NCBI GenBank assembly: GCA_026120185.1
Contig: JANUWF010001622.1
Span: forward strand, 2,229,501 to 2,293,500
Origin: Voacanga thouarsii
Taxonomy: Eukaryota; Streptophyta; Magnoliopsida; Gentianales; Apocynaceae
Direction of reading: 5' to 3'
Length of the DNA: 64,000 bases
Shown here: one piece after another, positions 1 through 13,500 of the stretch
Numbering within the stretch: the first letter of the stretch is position 1
How the letters are laid out: each line of letters starts with the position of its first letter
Program-made: the position numbers and the translations under genes
The notes under the pieces: generated by a model
The model's input: only the letters and a program-made list of their open reading frames with translations
What the model was told of the DNA's origin: nothing
Databases searched by the model: none

Positions 1-309
1 CCTTTTGGAATAAAATTATTCCAGTGAGTGCTTAAAGAAAAACTAGTAAAATAGGGGTTAAAGTGTGAAGATTGAAACTATATATATATACATATATATA
101 ATGATTCTTGATTTGAAACAATTGCAATCAAGAATCGTTGACTTCACATGGCCTTGTGTGGCTATGCCATAGTCGTGCAAGGCTTAAAAAAAAAATTAAT
201 AAAAAAAAATTTGGGCACAAGCCTCCCAAGGATGTTAATCATCCTCCCAAGAATGAAAGTTAAATAACAATGGTAGAAACAATTTCAACAAAACGGTAGA
301 AACAATTTC

Positions 310-360
<51 letters not shown>

Positions 361-490
361 CACTAAAACAAATTTTTTTCAAAAATAAAATTTTATATGA
401 AACAATTTTAATGGACTCGAATATAATTTTGAAACAATTTCAAAATAATAATAAAATCGTAAAATATATATGAGATGACTCTGAAACCAC
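1..490 (-). mobile_element. probable internal part of an LTR retrotransposon cut by the window edge
   Basis: No gene is visible here. On the minus strand, directly next to the LTR that ends at 491, positions 490-477 read like a primer-binding site (TGGTTTCAGAGT against TGGTATCAGAGC, the stretch complementary to initiator tRNA-Met, 10 of 12 bases). The element therefore runs leftward and its internal region should start here and continue out of the window. The rest is AT-rich and noncoding, with an (AT)n run at 313-358 and a 17-base motif (ggtagaaacaatttcaa) repeated at 272-288 and 295-311. The absence of gag-like coding in 490 bases is not decisive. Confidence 0.5.
313..358. repeat. (AT)n microsatellite
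   Basis: About 23 uninterrupted TA dinucleotides; simple-sequence repeat inside the presumed retrotransposon interior. Confidence 0.95.
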
Positions 491-2102
491 TGTTGGATTT
501 CGATCATACAAATTAATTTACATGCAGCAAAAAAATAAAATGAAATTCACATAAAGAATCACTCATGTAATTAAATGGATTAAGAGAATAGAAGAAAAAT
601 TAATTACCTCAATAATGCAACTTTTAAAAATTTTTCTTTCACGTGAATCTCCTTCAAAAATCGATTCAATCGAGCTACCAAAATTCCAAAGGTAGGAATT
701 TCTTTAATGGTATCCACACGAAGAACGATACTTAAACTAAGCACAAAATAAAACTATGTTAGTAGTTTTTTTTTTTTTTTTTTTTTGGCAGCGGTATGAA
801 ATTAATTTGTGAGAGGAAGAGGAAAACTAATTTTTTCAAATTAAAAGAAGGCTTCCGTGGTTTCCAAAAAGAGGAAGGCTTCGTAGCCTTCTTAGCCTTC
901 ATGTGGCACTTCTTAGCCTTTTCTTTTCTCCTTTTTTTTTTTTTTTCTTCTTTCAAATTATGAGCTTGAGTTTATATAATTGCAATTAGGCTCCTTGAAT
1001 TAGAACAAGTTTATAATTCAATCACAAGTCTTTTGAATAACTGTAATTTTACCCAACTAATTATAATAATTTATAATTAACCCATAATTATCATTTTTCC
1101 TCACAAATTAACCTTATAATATTATCAAATAATATCTTGAGTACCAATTCATTTATTGTGTGTGACCTATTAGATTTTCTAGTCATTTGGTAACTAATAT
1201 GAATTAATTCTATCATAATAGAATTAATAATTAAGATTAAAATTTTTAATTTTTTAATTAATAAATTTATATTTTGCAGATCATGAGTAGTATCTAACAA
1301 TACATCATGATCGTCCAAAATCTAGAAAGTCAAGTGGTTTGACGTGAACTTTTCACTAGCAAAACGTCGGTGCAATAAACTCATTTCACTATACAATATC
1401 TCATTCGATTTAGAGTATGGAATTAGTACCAACTCCCTTTAGAATATTAATTAATTATGGCCTTAATATTTCAGTAATTGTTCGCAGAATCCATTACCCA
1501 TCATGTATTTCAATTGGAACGATTTTCAACACATAATCGCCTTGGCTAAGAACTTTATGAGTAATGATTCCTACAAGTGGCCATGAGATATTCACTTCTA
1601 CTGTTAGGAGTGATAAATCTTTTATTGATCATCTCAACTACTTTCGTTTACTTCACATTATACTCAATGTCCATCCCATAAGCGGTCTTGTAAGGACTCC
1701 AAAGATTAGAATCAAAGTATAACGCTTCGCAAACAAAGTACCTTGGAGTTCTCAATTCTAAGGATACTTGCACATTTGCTATAATGAGATTCTATCACTA
1801 GTACTAAATAGTTATCCATGCGATGAATTATCTCATAGTTAAGTCATCGAATGTATTTGTTCAAATAACAAGTTTTCGCATGTTAACTTTGAGTATCACA
1901 ATACTTACGGATGTGAGAACCATCGCTTGATCAAATCAAGAACTATAATACGTGTTAATCTTAACATATTAATAATGTCTTATCTCATTAATACTATGAC
2001 TATGGATAATTTAAGAACAAATACATTCTAGTAGAAATCTCACATCACGATCTTTATCATGATTTCCTTAACATAGTGTTGTACTTGGGACTTTATCCAA
2101 CA
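491..2102 (-). repeat. long terminal repeat of an LTR retrotransposon (reverse orientation)
   Basis: The 1612-bp segment begins tgttggat and ends atccaaca, a perfect 8-bp terminal inverted repeat with the TG...CA ends of plant LTRs. The neighbouring 490-477 minus-strand sequence resembles an initiator tRNA-Met primer-binding site, which fixes this as the 5' LTR of an element on the minus strand. It holds no credible open reading frame and has a poly(T) stretch near 766-786. The partner LTR lies outside the window, so neither LTR identity nor the flanking duplication can be judged. A Copia-type or non-autonomous large element is likely but not proven. Confidence 0.6.
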
Positions 2103-3318
2103 GTTTTTATATATATGAACATATGAAATAAAGAAATTAAAAGATAAAGAATACCTTTTGTTAATTTAATATACAAAATACATCGTATAAATAATTGTTT
2201 TTATGACACAATTCTAACAATATTTGCATTCCCTAATCACTTACCTAGAATCCCCTCATAAATCCACCCCCATATTCTAAGCATGAACCAAAACATCATC
2301 CCAAATTTCAAGTTGGATTTAAATAAAAATTTTAATAAAGTGAAGTATATATAATAGGAAAACTACTTGCAAAAACTTTTTCATATATTACATATATTAA
2401 AAAATATAATTTTTTTTAAATGCATCATGGAAGTATAAATTTTTATTAAAATAGTTAATGCATATTAAGTTTATGTATATATTTACCATGCAATAGATGG
2501 GTTTTGACTTTTAACAATTTGATTGGATTTGAAGGTTGAAATAATTTATTTACTTGACTGTTATCAATTCCTGTGATCCCTCTGAGTTAACTATATTTAG
2601 ATAAGAATTAGATTGATAAGAATTTGTTAAAATTTAATAAAATATTATTAAATATGAGATAAATATGAGGTTCAATCATTAACAAATAAGAAAAAAAATA
2701 TGATGTGTTTTGAGTATATTATAACTCTCAAAAAATAAAAAATTATTTAAATTAATATTTTAATTTAGATTAAGAAAAATTACTTCTTTTTTTTTTTTTC
2801 CATCGTACACTTGGTGGAGAATACACTTTGGGTTGATAGTTGGGTGCAGCATTGTTTTCCACAACCACAACTTTCTTGTCCAGTCGTTTCCCTAATACTC
2901 AACCCTGCAAAGTTCATTTTAACATATGGGCCGGGCAATTTGCAAAGTGTAATTGGACAGTTATTTTACGATCTAAATTAAAAGTTATAAGATCTTAATG
3001 GTGATAGAAGTAATTGTGTGTCAATTTATTTTTAATAAAATGACATTATTTTGATCGTTTTAAAATTTATTTATTAAATTATATATAATTTTTATATAAT
3101 CGAGGATGATATTTATATAATCATAAAAAATATTAATAACTTGCCATATAATAATAAATTGCACCAGATCCCATTTTAGCAATATATAGAGAATAAAATA
3201 ATACAAATATAAATACAGGCATTTTGCTTATACAATAACTACTGGATTCCGGATGCTCAAATTGTACAACAAGTTATGCACGAGTTTTGTAAAATTATAT
3301 ATAATTTATTGTGCGATA
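2103..3318. other. AT-rich intergenic sequence
   Basis: I see no gene, RNA or clear element boundary here. The stretch is AT-rich with short poly(A)/poly(T) runs (for example near 2788-2800) and many stops in every frame. Confidence 0.6.
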
Positions 3319-4134
3319 CTAACATACTATATGAAGGTAATATGTTAGTATTTATTTATTTATTTTAGACAAAAAAATCAAAACACATAATTTTATCACC
3401 TCACAAAATAAATGATAATTTTGTAAAATTATTAAATAATAAATTATAGAAATCAATCAAGATCCCTTTAAAATAGCTTCCCTTCCTTATATAAATCTTT
3501 TTTATGTTTCTTACTTATAATGTAGATGTTAATAAATTTTAAATTATCGAATTAAAATTATTAATATCTATTGTACCTGCTGTTTAATATCAAATCAATA
3601 TTATAGTAGTACTCGCTGTTTTTTTTTTCTTTTTTCTTTTAGATAATTTGTTTAATAACAGAAAAAAAAAAAGATGAATACCTCCATTTATATTTTTAAA
3701 GGAACAAACAATATAAAACCGATCAATACCTTCTTTTTTTTTTTTCGTTTGTTTAATGGTAAATATCCAAATTAAAAAGGGCATTTTGCAGAATTATAGA
3801 AATTTGTTAACTAAAACATCACATTCCGTAAAGGAAAGAAGGAACCGAAGCTTTCCAAAGTTTTTGTTTATTTACTAAATATTAATTCAATATTTTAAAA
3901 TTTATTGCCATCTATATTATAAGTAAGAAACATAAGAAGATTTATATAAGGAAATGAAGCTATTTTAAATAAATCTTGATTTATCTCAATAATTTATTAT
4001 TTAATATTAATAATTTTACAAAATTATCATTTACTTTGTGATGTAATAAAATTATATGTTTTGATTTTTTTGCCTAAAAAAGATGGGTATAATGCTAATA
4101 TACTATCTTCATATAGTATGTTAGCAAATATCAT
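3319..4134. mobile_element. foldback element with long inverted arms
   Basis: The left arm (about 3319-3560) and the right arm (about 3890-4134) are reverse complements over roughly 220 bp with scattered mismatches. The outer ends read ctaacatactatatgaag on the left and cttcatatagtatgttag on the right. The approximately 330-bp middle is poly(T)- and poly(A)-rich and noncoding. No target-site duplication could be found, so the superfamily is open. It is a non-autonomous inverted-repeat transposon or a foldback remnant. Confidence 0.65.
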
Positions 4135-5087
4135 AAAAAATAAATAAATATATATAAATATATGTATATATATATATACTATTACAAATGTTTAATTTTT
4201 AAGTTTTTATTGCTGAATAATTGCATTTGAAGCTACCAAATTACACATCCATTTCCGGAGCTATTGTCTCCCGTTGTTCAAGTGGAAAGGGATATAGTTC
4301 TACAATACGAGACCTATCAATAATTCAGCTAAGCCCTCTTCTTTTCATTTTTATTTCTTTTCGTAAAGCATAACAATTTTTTGAGCATTTAATCTAATTT
4401 TGTCAATTAAGTACCAATTCTTTTTGTAACAGCAAATGACTTCTTAGAGACTATAATTGAGAAAGTTTTTGAAATATGCTGAGGATTTTTTTTTCTTTTT
4501 AGGTATTTTCCAAATTTATTTGAGAGAGTGAGGAAAAGAGAGGGAAATTTTCGTGTCATTGTGAATTTAAAATCGTACAATTTGATATACAAAAATTATA
4601 TAGTAAGTTATAAATATTTTTTACGAATACATGAACAATACAAACGATATAAATATTATATATAATTATATAAATATTACGCACTATAAATATTATACAT
4701 AATTTAATTACAACACTACTATAATTTTATTAAAAGATTTTTTAATGTATAATCACTTTAACTATAATTGAATTTTTATAATTTTTAATTTAAATCGTAC
4801 CTAGAAAAGCAGATCAGCTGAGCTAACATAAATTTTGTCAACTGCATTAATGGCTTCCTAGAAGGTGTCGTATCATATCATCTCACCTTCGTTTTGAACT
4901 TTTGGATTCTTGAATGTTAGGTGGCAACAAGCAAGTACACCAGTCTTCCTTTCTCCCTCTCCCTCTCCCTCAAGCTTCCTGTATCCTTGCTGATTTTAGA
5001 TGTCTACAATAAAAGCAATCCAATCCATAGTTCTTGGAACACCCAAGAAAGGATCAAGACTCGGAGCACCAGAGAAACTTGACACTA
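4135..5087. other. intergenic and upstream region of the thioesterase gene
   Basis: No gene is visible. AT-rich DNA runs to about 4900, followed by a pyrimidine-rich ccctctccctctccctc tract at about 4954-4971 typical of plant core promoters or leaders. The likely 5' leader of the plus-strand thioesterase gene lies in the last 100-150 bases; it contains an upstream ATG at 5000 in another frame and an in-frame ATG at 5034. Confidence 0.5.
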
Positions 5088-8000
5088 ATGGGTTTAAGTC
5101 CATCAACTATCTTCACGTTCATATTCATTGTCACCTTGACTTTGATGCCACTGAGCACATTCTCCATTCCTTTTGTTGTCTTTCATGGTAATGTTCTTCT
5201 TTTGCATTGTGTCAACTGTTTTATTGGTCTTCTTCTTCCATCCAGTGAAAGAATTGCAAAGTCGGCACTTGTTTTTAATTGATAAGCTATATTGGAATGG
5301 GTTTTTTTTTTCCCCCAAGTACGAATGGGGGATGCTGTTGTCTGTTTATTTTGTTTCCATAGACAAAAGGTAAGGTTGTTAGCTTCTCTTGTCTGTTTAG
5401 CCACTTTCGTGCGCCCTCATTGTTTCTTTTTCTCAGAGCTCTTGTCCGGGCTGCAATACAATTCTCTAGTGTTCTGGAAATCTTGCCTTCTCTTGTTAAA
5501 TATTCAATTTGTGCTTAGGAAATTTCAGTTTAGGCCTTGTTCTATTTTGCACATAAATATTATAATGACTATTGTAGTGTAGAAGATGCAGTCACTTGAT
5601 TTGCTAATGATCTTTCCTTTCTTTATGAAATGCTGCCTTTGAAACATGGCAGAATCGTGCTTCTAGACGGTTTGTTCTTGTTAAGGAAAGCATATTCACC
5701 CTTTTTTCTATGACATTTACTAGTAAGAGTTACATTGTCCACTTATTACCTGGAAAGTATCCTTGCACTTGCCATATGGTGCTTAGATCCTGACCTTTTA
5801 TCTTCTCTATATAAGGAGAATACTCAACTATTCTTGTGTGTAATATGGCAGGAATTGCAGATGCTTGCAACCATCGGGAAGTAGTACGCTTCACTGAGCT
5901 TCTGACTAACTGGTCTGGTCACCAAGGATATTGCGTGTACACCCTTATTGCATTATGCTCTCTCTAGTGTCCTTGTTTCTCTGTCTATGTAGTGTATGTA
6001 TGTATATCAGCTGCGTTGTATGCACAGTTCCAGGGATGCTAACATCATGTTGAATTGAAAATTTTGGGTCACTTTAAGAAATGGCACACCGAAAGTAAAC
6101 AGCATTAACTAGGGAGTGAATTTTGTGCTCAGATTACAAAGAAAAATGCATTGAAATGAATGAACAGAAGTAGAAAAAGCATAATCTTTCTTTCAAAGGT
6201 CAACATGATCTATTTTGTCATTTGAATTCATGTTAAATTGAAGACATTTTCATTTCCAAATGCAATTTTTGCACCTTATTTCCGTGCAGAGAAATTGGTG
6301 ATGGAGTGTGGGATTCTTGGTTTATGCCAATGCCTAAACAGGTGAATTGCCTAACTAATCTGGCTGTTGCCTATGATGCACCAACTGTAACTAACTTCTG
6401 TGATGCGTGCATTATAGGTTTCTATTGCTTGTGAGAAGGTAATGGAGCTATAACTGTCTTTGCTTCATTGACTGGGTGTTGGCATTTCCTCATTTCGTGG
6501 TTTCTTCAACGTCCAGGTGAAGAAAATGAGTGAGCTGAATGATGGTTACAATTTAGTTGGACTATCCCAGGTAAAACACAACCTCCATTGTATAGTTCAG
6601 GGTTTCATTGACTTTCTTGCAATGATACTTCAGTCCTTTTTGAATCACAACCTGCATGGTACATGATATGGCTTTGCAGTGACATTCAAAGAAACAACAA
6701 GTGTCTTATCATATCAGTTGACATCTTTCTCTGGTTTCTTTCATGTCTCAGGGAAACATGGTTGCCAGAGGGGTCATTGAGTTCTGTGATGGACCTCCTG
6801 TAAGAATAATCTAATTTGAATGCCTTCACTGATTCAAAACTGCATTTGATATCAAAGCTTCATCTAAGATAACATATGAGATTAGGTTAACTTCTAATCA
6901 AGAATTTTCCTTCAGAAGCAGTTTTTCACCTTTATTTCTACCTTTTCATGTACGTTGCAAGACGGTTCACCATTTATCCATATCTATTCCAACTACATTT
7001 TTTCTGTAAGGCTTTTGAAAGAACATTTTGACTTGTAAGAGTTGATGATATAGGACTTGTCTATTTTCCGAACTTCTGTTAAAAGATAACCCTATCAAAC
7101 TCATGGGACTATTTCGGCCAAAAAATAGACATTGTTATAGCAGTGGCACTGAGTTCAGGGGGCGGATGAAAGAGAGAAGGAAAGGAAATTCCACCCTTTG
7201 CATCAGATGGAATCTGGAAATTATTAGACTTTTTTTCGTAGAACATCTGAAATATTAAAAGTAGAGCATTTTGTTGTTGGAAATTCTTGTAGCTACTTGC
7301 CCCATTAATACAAATTAAGTCCATTTACTTGAAATGTATCCTGTACAATATATTAAAGAACTTTGTTGCCCTAGACAAACTTCAGCTCGTTCATTCGGTA
7401 TTACCTAATATCTCTTTGCAAATGATTCTGAGTTCTTCTTTGCCACTAATGAAACAGGTAAAGAATTTTATATCTCTGGCAGGTCCTCATGCTGGGATAG
7501 CTTCTATTCCTTTCTGTGATGTAAGTGCTACCTCTTTTGTATCCAGTGCAATCTTTTTTGTGTTGGTTAGGAAACCAATGCATGAACCAATATGTATAAA
7601 TACATTCTTTCCAACATATATGCGAGGGCGTTGTATACTAGAAGATTTCATTTCTATCAATGTGAGTCCAACTACCAAAATGCTGCCCAGTTTGAGTAAA
7701 AAGTAAATAACTTGACTTTTGGAAGGGTTCTAAAATCTGAATGAGTCAGTGGACATGGGCACAAGAATAAATAGTTTGAGAAGTAATGGCATTTCTCCTG
7801 AAACTTGAATATCCTGTCTCTTGGAGCTGAAACAATTTGACCAGTGTATTCAAGAGCGTATCCTATTAACCAACTCTACAGCAGATGTGAAAATAAAAAG
7901 AACTGAAGGAAAATGTGTTCTAGTTGAATTAATGTATTCTCAAATCTCTTAAGAAGAGTATGGGGGAAATTTATCATTTTGAAACTAGACTTGATTTGCT

Positions 8001-9328
8001 GATCCTCGCATCTTTGCTTCAAAAAACATTTGAAGTCCATAATGCTTGGTCTCCAAATTTCTGTTTTTGCAGTCTAGCTTCTGGTGTATTGTTCTTGCTG
8101 ATGTAATTGAGTTAGCAGTTTACAGCAATTTTATCCAGGTATGGAGCTCCATTCACACAATCTTTGATTTACTCAATATAGCAGGGAAAATAAAGCATTT
8201 TACTCTCTAAAGAGAAATGGCCTTTGTTATTTCACTACCTACCATCTGTTTACTGTATTTATTCACTTTCTTCCTTTTCTCCACTTGGTCCCTTTCTTCT
8301 ATTTGTAATGTGAACTTTGATGTTATTGCAGGACCATCTAGCACCTGCTGATTACATAAAAATCCCAACTGTGAGTAACAATCTTCTTCATTGATTGACG
8401 GTTCTTTAGGCTGTATGTTTATAGATTTCTTTGACTAACAAGTTCTTAATATTTCAAGATAGGTGATATGCTGAATTAGCAGCCTTCTCAAATCTAGAAA
8501 AAAGTCATTGGCATCATATGCACCAACTTACCAATTTTTATAGCCACAGGCATAATTCCTCAACAAATTTGTGTATTCTGTCATGACTCATGATGTGGCC
8601 AACAACTTTTGTATATAAGCAAACTACCTAAACAACAGGACCACGTCTTCTTTAATGTTTTTTGCAGGACATTGAAAGGTATAAAGAGGGATGCAAGTTT
8701 CTTCCGAAACTCAACAATGAATTTCACAAGAATGCAACTTATAAGAAACGGTTCGAAAGCTTGCAAAACTTGGTGCTTATCATGGTAAGTTGGGAGTTCT
8801 GGTTTCTTTTTCCCCTTCCTCAAAAGTTGGCCAAAAAAAATTTGAATGAAAATGGGAAAAGATTCATGTCTTTCTTCGTTTATATTCAGTTTGAGCAAGA
8901 TGACGTCCTGGTACCAAGGGAGACATCTTTGTTTGGATACTTTCCAGACGGTTCTTGGAGCCCTATTTTGCCTGCAGAAGAGGTAATCTCTGCATTTTAT
9001 TTTTCCGACATTAGCAGCATCATCTTGTTCTTACACTGCATTTTCATTCTTGAAGACAACACTGTACAAAGAAGACTGGATTGGATTGAAAACCTTGAAT
9101 GAAGCAGGGAAGGTGAAGTTTGTCAATGTATCAGGAGGTCACCTGCAAATTTCGCTTAGAGACATGAAAAAGTACGTGCTACCATACTTGGTGGAGAACA
9201 AGTTGGCACAAGTGACAACAGAACCATCTCTTGAATGGTCGGCATCCTTTTTGGACTTGCACTACACAGTTGATTGGCAAGGGGATGAAAACCATATGCT
9301 GTACCGGCCTAATCAGATCCATCACTAA
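5088..9328 (+). CDS. palmitoyl-protein thioesterase 1-like protein
   Basis: Removes thioester-linked fatty acyl groups from cysteines of proteins, in the lysosome/vacuole or secretory system by family analogy. Twelve exons: 5088-5187, 5852-5936, 6290-6341, 6418-6438, 6517-6570, 6752-6799, 7458-7520, 8073-8138, 8332-8370, 8668-8784, 8890-8982, 9056-9328. All introns are GT-AG and the product is 336 residues, a usual family length. An N-terminal signal peptide (about residues 1-26) precedes IPFVVFHG. The alpha/beta-hydrolase nucleophile sits in GLSQGN (Ser103). Asp219 in the EQDD segment and His275 in SGGHLQ complete the triad; their 56-residue spacing equals that between Asp233 and His289 in human PPT1. 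I chose the ATG at 5088 because it directly opens the signal peptide; an in-frame ATG at 5034 would add 18 charged residues. Transcribed convergently with the next gene. Confidence 0.95.
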
Positions 9329-10550
9329 CATTTTTTGGATTCATCTCGTGATTGATTAGTGTCATCCCTTTGAAAGAACTTGAGTTCTTGTAATCGAAGA
9401 TTGAGGAACAAGGACCAGTTGATTCTTTTGTAACACAAGCGATACAATTGATAATTTTACATATCTACAAGTATTTTCAAATAATTAACAAAGACTTTTA
9501 CTTTATTCTTTTCTTGATATATTAAGTGTAAGATTAGAAATTATCATGACTATTACAAAAATATAAATTGAATTCAAAACTTATTGATAACAAAGAATAC
9601 TTTTAATCAATTGAGGTAGTATATCCTTTTATCATATTTCGATAGAATTCACCAAACTTGCTATGCTTGTTTCCTTATTATGGTTGTCTGAGAGACGAAA
9701 CTGGGACATTAAAAATAGTAAATATGCCTTAACAAATCAAAATTTTTTATTAAAAAAATCCTTTTAAATTTTGTTCTCTCTAAAAATTTTTCAAAAATTA
9801 TTACATTATCATATATCATTTTATATCGTTTATTGCCTGACCCTATATTACTAGTTCGGTCCCTAATTGATTTGCACCTTTTTATGCTTCTCTAGTCCAA
9901 ATTTATCTCCGCCATCTAGGATGCAAGAAACTTGGGTCTTCAGCCGGCAAAAAGGTTCACATCCGCTCTCTCTCCAGCCAATCCCGTTTGGACTAAGGAA
10001 ACAACTCTTGACCCTCAGCACTCAAGGCTAAGATCAAAGCTCTTCACTAGATTTTCTTATAAATCCAGAGAAGAAATAGGACATGCATTCACATTCCATT
10101 CGGACTTGGCAGCTACCCAGAAAATACTATATTGAAATAAGCAACAGGCTTGTACAGCCTCTATTAACATTAGCAAGGACAGTCAAATCCACTCTAACAA
10201 AGAAAGAATAGCGAAATACAGCCAAAACCACAGAGCCATCTCAGAAAATCCCAAACATATGGAACAACACGTTAAAAACACGAAAATTGCTAAAGGTACT
10301 GGCTTCTGCACCAATTCCTTCTGGAAAATAGCTATAATGTCACATGGGGGGAAAAACTATGATACAGACCTATATAAAACACGTTTTGTTATATTTGGAA
10401 GGAATGCAGACGACGCTGTTTTCTTTGGAAGGAATTAAAAGCCAAAATATAGACCTATAATTCCGCTGCCATCTGGCCAACTGAAGATGAAATATTGCAG
10501 GCGATACTTTGGCTGCACTAAAAGCCCAGAAAGACCTTGTACAACTACAT
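9329..10550. other. convergent intergenic region (two 3' ends)
   Basis: Holds the 3' ends of the thioesterase gene (plus) and the ARABIDILLO gene (minus). I see no extra gene. AT-rich filler lies at about 9440-9830. The stretch from about 10137 to 10550 is probably ARABIDILLO 3' UTR. Confidence 0.6.
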
Positions 10551-13500
10551 CTAGGCCAAGATTCCAGGGTCGGTCTGATGGTGCTCAAGGTTTCGAAGCA
10601 CAATTCTAGCGAAGATTTTGGCTTCAAGTGGGGCAGTTGCTGCAGCAGCTGCAGCACGCAGAACTCTTGGAGCTCCAGCATTCTGCAAGAGGTTCACATG
10701 ATGCATGGCATGCCGTCCACCAGGGATGGTAAACTGAACCACCACCAACCAAAAAAAGAAAATTTCAAGGAAGCATTAGTTGTCTATAAACTAAACATCT
10801 CTTCTGAGTAATAATGTTCAGGGATAGAGAGACTACCTGAAGAAGAGCGAAAGAAGCACATGCCTTGAGTACAGATGAAGGATTCCGAAGCATGGCAACA
10901 AATCTCCCAATTTCCGCTCCACTGAGGAAAACAAATACATAATCAAGAGAAGGGAAAAAAATGGACTTTCAGGCGAAAGTAAAACATCCAACAAGAAAAC
11001 AAGTAATATACTACATTCCACCAAAAGTGTCTTCACCCAATTCCACTGCACAACATTAGGTGAATGTCCATTTAAAGTTTCCCCAGACATTGAATTATGG
11101 AAGTCAGTTTGCTTCATGATACCTGTTTCTTCCTTTTCTCTGGTAGCATTGGGAGGGAGGAAGATGAATAAGAGTCTAGAAAAACGCCATGTCAATTTCC
11201 CTATATTATCATTATCCATCTAAACATAATAAAAATGAAATACCAGTTCAAGAACCCAGCTTCAAACATGTTTCGGAAATATCATTCTAGCTCCCCCCAA
11301 AAAAAAAAAATAGTGAGATGCAATAGAACCCAAGGTCAAGGGGAATAACTGCAATTTCAACAAACCAAAAAGCTGAGATCCCTCCTTGGTTTCTTATATG
11401 GCTAAAGGAAACAAAAGTAGTTACACTACAAGGTTTCCAAAATCATAATGATCTCCATTTTATTCCTTGGAGGAATGCCTGAGATTAAGTTCAGGTAGTA
11501 AGATTCTTCGAAGGATTATAACAGGTAAGAAACTCAATTTGCATGCAGAGGAAGGTAGACATGTATGAACTCTTTCATGTGTTTGTCGGGACATTTATTA
11601 TATAATGTGTAAATCAGGACCAAAAGCCTCAATCTGGCAAATCAATTGTTCAGTGTAGCACCATGGAACCAAGAAACATCTGTTGCCTATTTTAATACAA
11701 ATTTTTCTCAAGAAAACTCAATCTAAAAAATGCTGCATGGTGGTCAGACATGAAATCTGAAGTCAGTCATGTATCCGTAAGTGGAACTTAGTCCTACAGT
11801 CTGGCATTCAGAATTTCACCGTGTGTACCAGCAAAGAATATAATCCACAAGTCATTTGATGAATTTGAAATGTGCCAAGTAAATTGGAATCACTATTTGT
11901 GATTAAGTAATGGGATTGAGTATATATTGTATGAGATTTTTGAATGGACCCATTACCAAATAAAGGATTAAGTACTCATATTTTGGGATAAAAAAGGATC
12001 AAGTACTAATTGATATATCAATTAAATTCCAGGCTGTAATTAACGCTTTATCGCCAAATGACAAGTTTCTCAAGACAAGATATACAGATAAATTGCAGAT
12101 CGAAAATGTGAGACAGAGAAAAGAGGAAATAAGAGGGACACACAAACCTGCATCTTAGATGACCTGCTTCATGAATGCGAGCTGATTCTGTTACTTGGGC
12201 TAATGCAGCCGGGGCTGATGACACAGAAGCAGCAGAAAATGCTTGTTGATCAGAAAATGTTAGAACAAAAGCTTCAATGTGTTTCAAAGCCATTCTTCTC
12301 GCCCCGTCTAAGCTAACACTCTTTGTTGTGCTTTCTGATGAAGTCCCTACCAATGCTACTTCATCCATTCTGTACACAAAATACAAGACTCTTAAAAAGT
12401 GTTGTAAATCAACATCTCTAAACAGCATTTTGAATTGAGGGAGGTGTGGAAGAAGTTGACATGGAGAAAGTAAAGACGAGAACAAAACAAGGGAACAAGA
12501 AGGAAATTTTTGTAAAGGGACAACCTGAAATGTCACATGCTTGACTCATTATCTGCTAAGATTCTCGGAAACAAGCCCAAGCTTGAACTACTAAATTACA
12601 GGCAGTCAATTTACATTTGAGCCTACATGCTAAGTCTTAACAACCAATAAACCAGGTAATGGGTTTTTTTCCAAAGGATGAGGCAGGTTTACAAGATCAA
12701 ATCTACTATCATGTCATATAGTCTAACCAGTCTTCAACAAGACCAATGTCTAAAATTCAAGGAAAAGCATCTGGTTACTTGAATCCAAAGTATTCCACAA
12801 AACGTCTAAATACATGCAGGGAGTAAGATGACCATTAAGTCCTATTCAGGAAATTGATTTAGCTTCCGGATTCATGGTGCCCCTGGCTCCGGCTAGTAAC
12901 AGCTATTCCTTACAAACATTTGTTACGCTTTGTTTGGTTTACAAAGAGGGAGAGGGAGGGGAAGGAGGGGGAGGGGGAGGGGCACCTTTACTTCCACTAG
13001 CATTTACTTCCAATTGCATTAAATTTAATATCCATTATATTTATTATTTTAATCATTGAGAAGTATGACAAAAAGGACATCTTTGTCTATTAACCTCATT
13101 TACTTCCCAACCCCTCCATAAGTGGAAGGGAAGATTTGCTGACATGGAGGAGGAGCTGCTTCCCCTCCCAATTTATTTCCCTTCCACATTTACCTCTAAC
13201 CAAATATGTGGTTTTTCCAATTTACTTCCACATTTACTTCCTCTCCTCAAATATTTTCACTTTTCACCCCAACCAAGCATAGGCTTATACCTAATAAGAG
13301 TGGGCCTAGAGTCCAAAACTGAAATCTCGGAGAACTGCAGCATGTATTTCTAATAACCAGATTATATATCAGACAATTATGCTTTAAATAGCATGGAAGT
13401 CTTTTTAACCAATACAATCCCAGATTAAGGATACTTTAATACAAGTGCCATTTCTAGACACAGTCAATATTTCAAGTTCATGAGTCAAATTTAGCAAATA

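Noticed and set aside
5000..5282. Short reading frames in the thioesterase leader and exon 1 (ATG at 5000 and ATG at 5034)
   Set aside because: The first is out of frame with the enzyme. The second is in frame but would put 18 charged residues before the signal peptide, so 5088 was preferred.
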